Below are positions 24,926-37,022 of a stretch of 64,000 nt of DNA, piece by piece (the first letter of the stretch is position 1; each line of letters starts with the position of its first letter). Both the position numbers and the translations under genes were made by a program. The stretch is from Chamaelirium japonicum (taxonomy: Eukaryota; Streptophyta; Magnoliopsida; Liliales; Melanthiaceae): the NCBI GenBank assembly GCA_947650365.1, contig OX393555.1:85317995-85381994 (forward strand). The letters run 5' to 3'. The notes below the pieces were generated by a model. That model made no database searches. It worked only from the letters and a program-made list of their open reading frames with translations, and was not told where the DNA came from.

Positions 24926-27349
24926 ATGTTTAACTATATTTAATTAATTATCGCCACGGGTATAGTTGTGAAGTAAGAAGGAATCTAAATTCCTAAACTC
25001 TACTTCTCAACAGTATCATCTCAACGTTATTATAATTATCATAGTAATATTACTATAATTTTTTTAATTCAATTAATCATTTAAAATGAAGAGAGTTTTG
25101 GAATTTACTATGATAATCGTAATAACGTTGAGATGATACTATTGAGAAGTGGAGGTCTGGAATTTAGATTCTTTCTTACTTCACACCTATACTCGTGGCC
25201 AATGGACTAGAGTAGGACTTCTTCTCTTTTATCTTTTCGTTCATCTCTCTGTTCTCTTCTCTCTTCCTCTCTATCTTCTGTCTTCGTTTCTCTCTCCGTT
25301 TTCTTGTGACTGGTCAGGTGGGCTTGGTATGTTCGTACTAATAACGTGTTGTGAGATAGGAGAAAGAGAGCTATCAAAAGTGCCCCACCTTAAAGGGGTC
25401 GTATAAATATTGAGAAGTAAAGTTTTGGAATTTAGATTCCTTCTTACTTCACATCTTTACCAGTGGCCAATGAACTGGAGCAGGACTTCTTCTCTCTTCA
25501 CTTTTTGTTTATCTCTCCATTCTCTTCTCTCTTCTTCTCTCTCTTCTATCTTCATTTCTCTCTCTGCTTTCTTATGACTGGTCGGCTAGGATAGACATGT
25601 TCGTGCTGATAACGTATTGTGAGATGGGAGAAATAAAGAGATATAAAATATACCCCTCACTAAAGGGGTCATACAAATATTGAGAAGTAGAGTTTTGTAA
25701 TTTAGATTCCTTCTTACTTCATGTCTATACCCGTGGCCAATGGACGAGAGCAGGATTTCTTCTCTCTTCTCTCTTTATTTGTTTCTCCGTTCTTTTCTCT
25801 TTTCTTATATTTCTTCTGTTTTTGTTTCTCTTTCCATTTTCTTGTGACTGGTCAACTGAGCTCGACATGTTCGTGCTGATAACGTGTTCTGAGATAGGAC
25901 AAAGAGATGGAAGAGATCCGACGGGTCGTATAAATAATATATGAACATGGAAGAGATTCGACGGGTCGTATAAATATTGAAAAGTAGAGATGAGATAAGA
26001 AGTCCTGCTCCAGTCCATTGGCCATGGGTATAGGTGTGAAGTAAGAAGGAATCTAAATTCCCAAACTCCACAGAAGAGAGAGAAAAAGAGATAAAAAAAT
26101 GGAGAGATAAAAGAACACAGAAAAGAAAGAAGAAGAGAGAAGAGAACGGAGAGATAAACGAAGAGAGAAGAGAGAAGAAGTCCTGCTTTAATCCATTGGG
26201 AACGGGTATAGGTGTAAAGTAAGAAGGAATCTAAATTCTAAAACTCTACAAAAGAGAGAATAAGAGAGAAGAGAACAGAGAGATAAATAAAGAGAGAATA
26301 AAGAAGAAGTCCTACTCCAATCAATTGGCCACGGATATAGGTATAAAGTATGAAGGAATCTAAATTCTAAAACTCCACTTCTGTCTTCGTTTTTCTCTCC
26401 GTTTTCTTATGACTGGTCGGCTGGGCTCGACATGGTCGTGCTGATAATGTGTTATATGATGGAAGAAAGAAAGAGCCGTCAAATGTGCCCTACCCTAATA
26501 GGGTCGTATAAATATTGAAAAGTGGAGTTTTGGAATTTAGATTCGTTCTTACTTCACATCTCTACCCGTGGCTAATTGCCTGGAGTAGGGATTCTTATCT
26601 CTTCTCTTTTCATTTATCTTTTCGTTCTCTCATTTTTTCTTCTCTCTCTTCATTCTTCGTTTCTTTCTCTATTTTCTTGTGACTGGTCAGTTGGGCTCGA
26701 CATATTCATGCTTATAACGTGTTGTGAGAAGAGAAAAGAAGAGAGAAGAGAATCGAGAGATAAACGAAGAGAGAAAAGAGAAGAAGTCCAGCTCCAGTCC
26801 ACTCACCATGGGTATTGGTGTGAAGTAAAAAGGAATCTAAATTCCAAAACTCCACTGCTTAATAATATAATTAAATCTCTCCGTTCTCTTCTCTCTTCTA
26901 CTATGGATTAGGGTTTCTCATAGATTGCTTAGGCCCTAAGTAAGTTTACCCTATAAATAATATATAACCCCTTTAGGGTGGGGTACGTTTGACGACTCTC
27001 TCTTTTTCCCATCTCACAACACGTTATCAGCATGACCATGTCGAGCCCAGCCGACCAGTTACAAGAAAATGGAGAGAAAAACAAAGACAGAAGTAGAGTT
27101 TTGGAATTTAGATTCCTTCTTACTTCACACCTATACCCGTGGTCAATAGACTGGATCAAGACTTCTTCTTACTTCTCTCTTCATTTATCTCTTTGTTCTA
27201 TTCTCTCTTATTCTCTCTTCTCTGTCTTCATTTCTCTCTCCGTTTTCTTGCAACTAGTCGATTGGGCTCGACATGTTCGTGCTGATAACGTGTTAAACGA
27301 TGGGAGAAAGAGAGAGCCATCAGATGTGCCCCACTCTAAAGGGGTCATA

Positions 27350-27860
27350 TATTATTTATAGGATAAGCTTATTTAGGGCCTAAACAATCTATGGGAAACC
27401 TAAAACAATTTAAAAATAGTATCATCTCAATGTCTAAATATAATAAATAGTTATTTAGATTAATAAAACTGGACAGGAGCAGAACTTAAATAATTTAAAA
27501 ACCAAATTAAATATCTCAATGTATATTAACTAATTATTTATGATATTTAAATAATTAAATAGAACAGACTTATATTTAATATTATAAATGAAGACAGAAT
27601 TGAGAGGAGAACGAAGAGATAAACAAATATAGAAGAGAGATGAAGTCCTGCTCCAGTCTATTGGCCACGGGTATAGGTGTGAAGTAAGAAGGAATCTAAA
27701 TTCCAAAACTCCATAAAAAAGAGAAAAGAAGAGAGTAGAGAATGGAGAGAAAAATAAAGACAGAAGATAGAAGAAGTCCTGCTTCAGTCCATTGGCCACG
27801 GGTATAGGTGTGAAGTAAGAAGGAATCTAAATTCTAAAACTCCACTTATGTCTTTGTTTC
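27350..27860 (-). repeat. Inverted segmental duplication D, copy 2
   Basis: Reverse-complement counterpart of 3,360-3,870, including the CTGGACAGGAGCAGAACTTAA segment and the AATATCTCAATGTATATTAA segment. The two copies face each other across about 23.5 kb. Confidence 0.5.
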
Positions 27861-28369
27861 TTTCTCTGTTTTCTTGTGACTAGTCGGTTGGGCTCGACAT
27901 ATTTTTACTTATAACGTGTTGTGAGATGGGAGAAAGAGAAAGGCGTCAAATATTCCCCACTTTAACGGGGTCGTATAAATATTAAGGAGTTGAGTTTTAG
28001 AATTTAGATTTCTTTTTACTTCACATCTATACCCGTGGCTAATGGACTGGAACAGGACGCTTCTCTCTCTTCTCTTTCAGTTCTCTTCCCTCTTCTCCTA
28101 TGGATTTGGGTTTCCCATAGATTGCTTAGGCCGTAGGTAAGATTAACCTATAAATAATCTCAGACCCCTTTAGGGTAGGGCATATTTGACGACACTCACT
28201 TTCTCCCATCTCACAATATGTTATCAGCACGAACATATCGAGCCCAGTCAACTAGTCACAAGAAAATGGAGAGAGAAACGAAGACAGAAGAGAGAGAAGA
28301 AAAGAGAAGAGAATGGAGAGATAAACAAAGAGAGAAGAGAGAATAAGTCCTGCTCTAGTCCATTCGTCA

Positions 28370-28850
28370 TTGGTATAGATGTGAAGTAAGATGGAATATA
28401 AATTCTAAAACTCTACTACTTAATATTATTATCTTAATGTTATTATGATTATCATAGTAAATTTCAAAACTCTTTTTGTTTTAATTAAATGATTAATTTA
28501 ATTAAAAAAATTATAGTAACATTATCAGCACGAAAAAAGAAGAAGTCCTGCTCAAGTCCATTAGCCACGGGTATATATATGAAGTAAGAAGGAATCTAAA
28601 TTCCAAAAATCCACTTCTTAATATTTATACGACCCCTTTAGGGTGGGGCACGTCTAACGGCTCTCTCTTTCTTCCATCTCACAACACATTATCAGTGCAA
28701 ACATGTCAAGCCCAGCCTACCAGTCACAAGAAAATAGAGAGAGAAACGAAGACAGAAAAAAGAGAAGAAGAAAGAAAATAAAACAAAGAGAGAAACAAAG
28801 ATAGAAGAGAAAGAATAAGAGAGAAGAGAACGAAGAGATAAACAAAGAGA
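28370..28850 (+). repeat. Segmental duplication C, copy 2
   Basis: Counterpart of 9,300-9,790, carrying the same fusion (near 28,510-28,530) and the same AGCCCAGCCTAC variant (near 28,708). Confidence 0.5.
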
Positions 28851-30149
28851 GAAGAGAGAAGAATTCATATTCCAGTCCTTTGGCCACGGGTATAGGTGTG
28901 AAGTAAGAAGGAATCTAAATTTCAAAACTCAACTTCTTAATTTTTATACGACCCCTTCAGGATGGGGCATATTTGATGGCTCTTTCATTCTACTATCTCA
29001 CAACACGTTATCAGTACGAATATATCAAGCCCAGCCGATCAGTCACAAGAAAACGAAGAGAGAAACAAAGACAGAAGAGAGAGAAAAAGAGAAAAGTGAA
29101 CAGAAAAATAAATGAAAGGAGAAAAGAGAAGAAGTCTTGCTCTGGTCTATTGGCCACAGGTATAGGTGTGAAGTATGAAAGAATCTAAATTCCCAAACTC
29201 TACTTCTCAATAATATAATTAATTCTCTCCATTGTCTTCTCTCTTCTCACATGGATTAGGGTTTTCCATAGATTGCTTAGGCCCTAAGTATGCTTACCCT
29301 ATAAATAATAAATAATATATGATCCCTTTAGGGTAGGGTATGTTTGACGGGTCTTCTTTTCTCCCATCTCATAACACGTTATCAGCACAAACATGTCGAG
29401 CCCAGCCGACCAGTCGTAAGAAAACGGAGAGAGAAATGAAGACAGAAGTAGAGTTTTGGAATTTAGATTCCTTCTTACTTCACACCTAAACCCGTGGCCA
29501 ATGGACTGGAGTAGGACTACTTCTCTCTTCTCTCTTTATTTATCTCTCTATTTTCTTCTCTCTTCTTCTTTCTCTTCTATCTTTATTTCTCTCTCCATTT
29601 TCTTGTAACTGGTCAGCTGGGTTCGACATGTTCATGCTTATAACGTGTTATGAGATGGGAGAAAGAGAGAGCCGTTACATGTGTCCCTCCCTAAAGGGCT
29701 CGTATAAATATTAAGAAGTAGAGTTTTGGAATTTAGATTCCTTCTTACTTCACACCTATACCTGTGGCCAATGAACTGGAGCAGGACTTCTTCTTTTTTC
29801 TGTCTTCATTTATCTTTTCGTTCTCTTCTCTCTTTTTCCCTCTTTTCTGTCTTTGTTACTTTCTCCGTTTTCTTGTGACTTGTCGGTTGGGCTCGATATA
29901 TTCATGCTGATAACATATTGTGAGAAGAGAGAAGAGAACCTAAATAAAATATTTAAATCTCTTTAGTTTTAATAATTAAATAGAAGTCTGTCCTTATCTT
30001 CTCTCTCTTCTTTGGAGTTTTGGAATTTAGATTTCTTATTACATCACACCTAAACCTGTGGCCAATGGACTGTAGCAGGACTTCTTCTCTTTTCTCTCTT
30101 CGTTTATATTTTAGTTCTCTTCTCTCTTCTTCTCCTTTCTCTTCTCTCT

Positions 30150-30780
30150 CTTTTTTGGAGTTTTGAAATTTAGATTCCTTCTTACTTCATACCTATACCC
30201 GTGGCCAATGGACTAGAACAGGACTTCTTATCCCCTTCTCTCTTTGTTTATCTCTCCGTTCTCTTCTCTCTTCTACCTAAATAATTTAATTAAATAATAT
30301 AATTATTTAATTAAGAGAGAAACAAAGACAGAAGAGAGAGAAGAAGAGATAAGAGAAAGGAGAGATAAACAGCAGGACTTCTTCTCTTTTCTCTTTTCGT
30401 TTATCTCTACGTTCTTTTCTCTATTCTTCTCTCTCTTCTCTGTTCTCGTCTCTCTCTTCTCTCTCATCTGTGAAGTTTTGGAATTTAGATTCCTTTTTAC
30501 TTCATACCTATACCCGTGGCTAATGGACTAGAGCAGGACTTCTTCTTCCCTTCTCTTTTCGTTTATCTCTCCGTTCTCTTCTCTCTTCTACCTAAATAAT
30601 TTAATAAAATAATATAATTATTTAATTAAGAGAGAAATAAAGACAGAAGAGAGAGAATAAAAGAGAAGAGAATAGTCCATTGGCCACAGGTATAAGTGTG
30701 AAGTAATAAGGAATCTAAATTTTAAAACTCCATAAAAGAGAAAGAAGATAAGGATAGACTTCTATTTAATTATTAAAACT
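30150..30780 (+). repeat. Tandem duplication of about 315 bp
   Basis: The block with a pyrimidine-rich body, CTTCTACCTAAATAATTTAA, an A/T spacer and a purine-rich GAGAGAAA-AAAGACAGAAG body occurs twice. The CCTAAATAAT landmarks lie at 30,276 and 30,591, giving a 315-bp period. It is a local, recent-looking copy event within the array. Confidence 0.5.
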
Positions 30781-32849
30781 ATAAAGATTTATATTATTTT
30801 ATTTAGGTTCTCTTCTCTCTTCTTATAACACGTTATCAGTACGAACATGTCAAGCCCAACCGACTCGTTAGAAGAAAATAGAGAAAGAAATAAAGACATA
30901 AGAAAGAGAAAAAGAGAGAAAAGAACGGAGAGATAAACGAAGAGAGAAGAGATAAGAAGTCCTACTCCAGCCCATTCGCCAAGGGTATAGGTGTGAAGTA
31001 AAAAGGACTCTAAATTCCAAAACTCTACTTTTCAATATTTACACGACCCCTTTAGGGTGTGGCACGTATGACGGCTCTCTCTTTCTCCCATCTCATAACA
31101 CGTTATCAACACGAACATGTCATACCCAGTCGACCAATCACAAGAAAATGGAGAGAGAAATGAAGACATAAGAGAGAGAAGAGAGAAGAGGACAGAGAGA
31201 TAAAAGAAGAGAGAAGGAAGAAGAAGTCTTGCTCAAGTCCATTGGCCATGGGTATTGGTGTAAAGTAAGAAGGAATTTAAATTTAAAACTCCATAGAAGA
31301 AAGAGAAGAAGAGAGAAGAGAATGGAGAGATAAATAAAGAGAGAAAAGAGAAAAAGTCATACTCCAATCCATTGGCTATGGGTATAGGTGTGAAGTAAGA
31401 AGGAATCTAAATTCCAAAAATTCACTTCTATCTTTATTTCTCTCTTCATTTTCTATGACTGGTTAGCTGGGCTCGAAATATTTGTACTGATAACGTATTG
31501 TGAGATAAGAGAAAGAGAGAGTCGTCAAACATGCCCCATCCTAAAGGGGTTATAAATTATTTATTATTTATAGGGTAAGCATACTTAGGGCCAAAACAAT
31601 CTATGGGAATCCCTAATCCATGGGAAAAAAGAGAAGAAAATAGTGAGTATAAATTATATTATTGAGAAGTGGAGTTTTGAAATTTAGTTTACTTCTTACT
31701 TCACACCTAGACCCGTGGTTAATAGACTGGAGCAAGACTTCTTCTCTCTTCTGTCTTCTTTTATCTCTCCATTCTATTATTTCTTGTTCTCTCTCTTCTG
31801 TCTTTGTTTCTCTCTCCGTTTTCTTATGATTGGTCGGTTGGGCTATATATGTTCATACTGATAACGTATTTTGATATAGAAGAAAAAATTAGCTGTCAAA
31901 TGTGCCCCACCCTAAAGGGGTTATATAAATATTGAGAAGTTAAGTTTTGGAATTTATATTCCTTCGTTTCATGCTGATAATTTCTTCTGTCTTCATAAAT
32001 TTATATAAATTATTTAATAATTATGTAATGTTTTATAATTAAATATTTAAATAATAACATTGAGATAATACTATTTGAATATTTAAAGAAATAATATACT
32101 TTATAATATTTAAAGAAATATTAATTAAAATAAATAAAATAAATAAGCAATCTCTTAGCTCAGAATACATTATCAGCACGAACAATCAAGCCCAGCAGAC
32201 CAGACACAAAAAAACAAAGAGAGAAACAAAGACAGAAGAAAGAGAAGGAGAGAGAAGAGAACGGAGAGATAAACGAAGAGAGAAGAGAGAAGAAGTCATG
32301 CTCCAGTCCATTCGACACGAGTATAGGTGTAAAGTAAGAAGGAATCTAAATTCCAAAACTCAACTTCTCAATAATATAATTAAATCTCTCCATTCTCTTC
32401 TCTCTTCTCCCATGGATTCGGGTTTCCTATAGATTGCTTAGGCTTTAAGTAAACTTACCCTATAAATAATATACGACCCCTTTAGGGTGCGGCACATATG
32501 ACGGCTCTCTCTTTCTCCCATCACATAATATGTTATCAGTATGAACATATCGAGCCAAGCTGACCAGTTACAAGAAAACGGAGAGAAAAATAAAGACAGA
32601 AGAGAGAGAAGAGAACGAAGAGATAAATAAAGAAAAAAAAGATAAGAAGTCCTCCTCCAGTCCATTTGCCATGGGTATAGGTGTAAAGTAAGAAGGAATC
32701 TAAATTCCAAAACTCCACAGAAGATAAAGAATAAGGGAGAAGAGACTGGAATGAAAAATAAAAAGAGAAGTAGTCCTGCTCAAGCCCATTGGCCACGGGT
32801 ATAGGTATGAAGAAAGAAGGAATCTAAATTCCAAAACTCCACTTCTCAA

Positions 32850-33465
32850 TAGTATCATCTCAACGATATTATGATTATCATAGTAATATTACTATAAATT
32901 TTTTAATTAAATTAATTATTTATTTAATTATTAAATAATTTAAATAATTTAATAATTAAGTTTTAAGTAAAATAATTAATTTTTTACGTTATTTATTTAT
33001 TCTATTTATTTATTATTATTATATTATTAAATTATTAAATTATGTACTGATTTAATTATTTAAATTATTAAATAAAGAAATATTAATTTAATTATATTAT
33101 ATTATTTATTTATTTATTTTATTAGTATTTCTTAAATTATTATTTTATTTTTAATTAATTAAATAATAAATCACTTATTGAAATATTTAAAAAATTAATT
33201 AGTGAAGAAATATATTAAATATATTATTTACTCAAATAAATAAATAATTTAATTATTGAATAGTTTTATAGTTAAATAAATAATAAGAAAATAAATTATT
33301 ATATAATTAAATAATTATTTTATTAAATTATAAAATATTAATTGAAATTAATAAAAAATTAATTATTTAATTAAGTAATAAAATTAAAAAATAATTCTAT
33401 AACTATTTACTTATTATTTAAATAATTAGTTAATTATTTAAATAATAAGAAGTAAAAAATAAAGA
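32850..33465 (+). repeat. AT-rich internal part of the retroelement with polypurine tract
   Basis: Opens with CTCAATAGTATCATCTCAAC and the palindromic AGTAATATTACT. It continues as A/T sequence similar by eye to 20,130-20,856 and ends in a purine tract next to the LTR at 33,466. No coding capacity. Confidence 0.5.
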
Positions 33466-33762
33466 TGAGGTAATCCAAATTTTTTATTTTAAAAATAGTT
33501 TATAATTTTTTTCAAAAAAAATTAAAAGATTACAATTGATATGAGATCATTCGATAGGATGGCTATCCACCGTCTGATCTCTCCCATGGATTATGATTTT
33601 CTATATATTGCTTAGGCCCTAAGTAAGCTTACCCTATAAATAATATACAACCACTTTTTTATATATTGTTTAGGCCTGAAGTAAGCTTACTCTATAAAGA
33701 ATATACGACCCTTTTAGGATAGGGCACGTTTGACGGCTCTCTTTTTTTCCCATCTCATAATA
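33466..33762 (+). mobile_element. LTR copy with duplicated core promoter
   Basis: The LTR begins TGAGGTA after a purine tract and ends CATAATA before CGTTATCAGCTCGA (33,763-33,776, one mismatch to the consensus primer site). It is 297 bp instead of 239 bp. The segment from TATATATTG through TTAGGCC, TAAGCTTAC and the TATA box to ATATAC is present twice in tandem (about 33,601-33,658 and 33,659-33,711). The LTR therefore carries two TATA boxes, TATAAATA and TATAAAGA. Confidence 0.5.
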
Positions 33763-33799
33763 CGTTATCAGCTCGAAAACAAAAAAGAGAGAAGGAATC

Positions 33800-35170
33800 T
33801 AAATTCCAAAACTCCACTTCTCAATAGTCATAAGAAAACGGAGAGAGATGAAAAAAAAGAGAGAGAAGAAGAAAGAAGAGAACGGAGAGATAAACTAAGA
33901 GAGAAAAGAGAAGAAGTCCTGCTCCAGTCCATTGGCCACGGGTATAGGTCTGAAGTAAGAAGAAATCTAAATTCCAAAACTCCACTTCTCAATAGTATTA
34001 TCTCAATATTATTTTAACTATCATAGTAATATTACTATAATTTTTTTTAATTAAATTATTTATTTATTTAATTATTAAATAGGTGTGAAGTAAGAAGGAA
34101 TCTAAATTCCAAAACTCCTTTTCTTAATATTTATAAGACCCCTTTAGGGTGGGGCACGTTTGATGGCTTTTTCCTTCTCCCATCTCATAATATGTTATCA
34201 GCACGAACATGTCAAGCCCAACCGACCAGTCACAAGAAAACAGAGAAAGAAACGAAAACAGAAAAGAGAGAAGAATAGAGAAGAGAATGAAGATATAAAA
34301 GAAGATAGAAGAAAGAAGAAGTTCTGCTTCAGTCCATTGGCCACGGGTATAGGTGTTAAGTAAGAAGGAATTTAAATTCCAAGACTCCACAAAAGAGAAA
34401 GAAGAAGAGGGAAGAGAACAAAGAGATAAATAAAGAAAGAAGAGAGAAGAAGTCCTTCTCCAGTCTATTGGCCATGGGTATAGATGTGAAGTAAGAAGGA
34501 ATCTAAATTCCAAAACTCCACTTCTGTCTTTGTTTATCTCTTCGTTCTCTTCTCTCTTCTTTTCTCTTTTCTTTTCTCTTTTCTGTGTAGTTTTGGAATT
34601 TAGATTCCTTCTTAATTCACATATATACCCATGGCGAATGGACTGGAGCAGCACTTCTTCTCGCTTCATTTATCTATTCATTCTCTTCTCTATTCTTCTC
34701 TCTTTTCTATCTTCATTTCTTTTTTAATTAAGTAATTATATTATTTAATTAAATTATTTAGATAGAAAAGAAAAAAGAACATAAAGATAAACAAAGAGAG
34801 AAGGGGAGAAGAAGTCCTACTCGCCATGGGTATAGGTGTAAATTGAAAAGGAATCTAAATTCCAAAACTCCACAGAAGTAAGAGAAGCTGGGATAAGAGA
34901 ATGAAAATGAGAGAGAAGAATAGAGAAGAGTGTATAGAGATAAACAAAGAGAGAGAATAGAGGAAGTCCTGCTCCATTCTATTGGCCATGGGTATAAGTA
35001 TGAAGTAAAAAGGAATCTAAATTCCAAAACTCCACAGATAAGAGAGAAGATGAGGATAGACTTCTTTTTAATTATTAAAACTAGAGTGATTTATATTATT
35101 TTATTTAGGTTCTCTTTTATCTTCTTACAATATATTATCAGTACGAATATGTCAAACCCAACTGACTAGT
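33800..35170 (+). repeat. Segmental duplication A, copy 2
   Basis: Direct counterpart of 1-1,400. The diagnostic A/T spacer lies near 34,730-34,765 and the AGGATAGACTTC spacer near 35,055. Divergence is considerable, so the duplication is old or has been mutating fast. Confidence 0.5.
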
Positions 35171-36130
35171 CACAAAAAAATAGAGAGTGAAACAAAGGCA
35201 GAAGAGAGAAAAAGAGAGGAGAACGAAGAGATAAACGAAGAGGGAAGAGAGAAGAAGTCCTACTCCAGTCCATTGGCCATGGGTATAGGTGTGAAATAAG
35301 AAGAAATCTAAATTCCAAAACTCTATACCTATACCCTTGGCTAATTGACTGGAGCAGGACTTCTTCTTTTCTTTCTCTTTTCTCCCATGGATTATGGTTT
35401 CCCAATTGACTGGAGTAGGACTTCTTCATTTTTCTCCTATGAATATACGACCCTTTTAGGGTGGGGAATATTTGACGTCTCTCTCTTTCTTCCATCTCAC
35501 AACACGTTATCGGTACGAACATGTCGAGCCGAGCCGACCAGCCATAAGAAAACGGAGTAAGAAATAAAGACAGAAGTAGAGTTTTGGAATTTATATTCTT
35601 TCTTACTTCACACCTATACCCATGACTAATAGACTGGAGCCCGACTTCTTCTCTCTTTTCTATTCGTTTATCTCTCCGTTATCTTCTCTCTTCTGTCTTT
35701 GTTTCTCTCTCTACTTTCTTGTGACTGGTTGGCTGGGCTCAACATGTTCGTGCTGATAATGTATTATGAGATTAAATAACTATAATAAATAAAGAGATGG
35801 TAGAGATCCGATGGGTCGTATAAATATTGAGAAATGGAGTTTTAGAATTTAGCTTTCTTCTGACTTCATACATATACCCGTGGCCAATGGATTGGAGCAA
35901 AAGTTCTTCTTTCTTCTCTCTTTGTTTATCTCCCCGTTCTCTTCTCTCTTCTTTAAAGAATATACAACCCCTTTAGGGTGGGGCATGTTTGACGACTCTC
36001 TCTTTCTCCCATCTCACAACACGTTATCAGTACGAACATATCGAAGAGAAAAGAGAGAAGAAGTTCTGTAATCAATTAATTTTTTATTTAATTAGATTCC
36101 AAGGAGCTCGATATATTTGTACTGATAATG

Positions 36131-36350
36131 TATTTTGAGATAGGAGAAATAAAGCCATCAAACATGCCCCACCCTAAAGGGGTTGTATATTATTTATAGG
36201 GTAAGCTTACTTAGGGCCTAAGCAATCTATGGGAAACCCTAATCCATGTGAGAGATCCGACGGTGGGCAGTCATCCGATCGAACGATCTCATAACAGTTG
36301 TAATGTTTTAAATTTTTTTAAAAAAATATTAATTATTTTTAAGGCAAAAA
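36131..36350 (-). mobile_element. Partial LTR, minus strand
   Basis: On the minus strand the U3 (from about 36,350, missing its TGAGGCACACC start) passes CGATCGGATGACTGCC, the TATA box and GACCCC-like block to an LTR end at 36,131. A decayed primer site follows at 36,130-36,117. It lies about 400 bp from the complete plus-strand LTR at 36,770. Confidence 0.5.
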
Positions 36351-36752
36351 TTTTATTTATTTAAATTAACTATTTTACTAAAAACTTAATTTATAAATTT
36401 TTTAAATTAATAAATAATTTAAACAAAGGCAAATAAGAGAGAAGAGAGAAGAAGTCCTGCTCCAATCCATTCACCACGAGTATAGGTGTGAAGTAGAAAA
36501 ATGAATCTAAATTTAAAAACTCCACTTCTTAATAGTATCATCTCAACATTATTATGATTATTATAGTAAATTCTCTTCTCTTTTTGTTTTAATATAACGA
36601 TTAATTTAATTAAAAAAATTATAGTAGCAATACTCCACTTAATTGTCATAGTAATAAAATATTATAAGAAGAGAGAAGATAATTAAATATTTATTTAATT
36701 ATTTAATTATTTAATTATTTAATTTATTAAATAATTAAATTAATTAAATAAT

Positions 36753-37022
36753 AGGAAGTAAAAAGAAGATGAGGCATACTCGAATTTTTTGCTTTAAAAA
36801 TATTTTTCATTTTTCTTTAAAAAATAAAAAACATTACAACTATTTTGAGATCGTTCGATCGGATGGCTGTCCATCGTCGGATCTCTTCCATGGATTAGGG
36901 TTTCTCGTAGATTGCTTAGGCCCTAAGTAAGCTTACCCTATAAATAATATACGATACCTTTAGGGTGGGGCACGCTTGATGACTATCTTTTTCTCCCATC
37001 TTATAATACATTATCAGCACGA
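36753..37022 (+). mobile_element. Second complete LTR with polypurine tract and primer site
   Basis: A purine tract (36,753-36,769) is followed by an LTR from TGAGGCA at 36,770 to ATA at 37,008, again 239 bp. Next comes CATTATCAGCACGA (37,009-37,022), which differs from the consensus primer site at one base. An ATG in the conserved context ATGTCGAGCCCAGC begins at 37,025. The identical length and edges in two distant copies are the main support for the LTR boundaries. The U3 carries GAGATCGTTCGATCGGATGG and the TATA box precedes the GACCCC-like block as in other copies. Confidence 0.6.
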
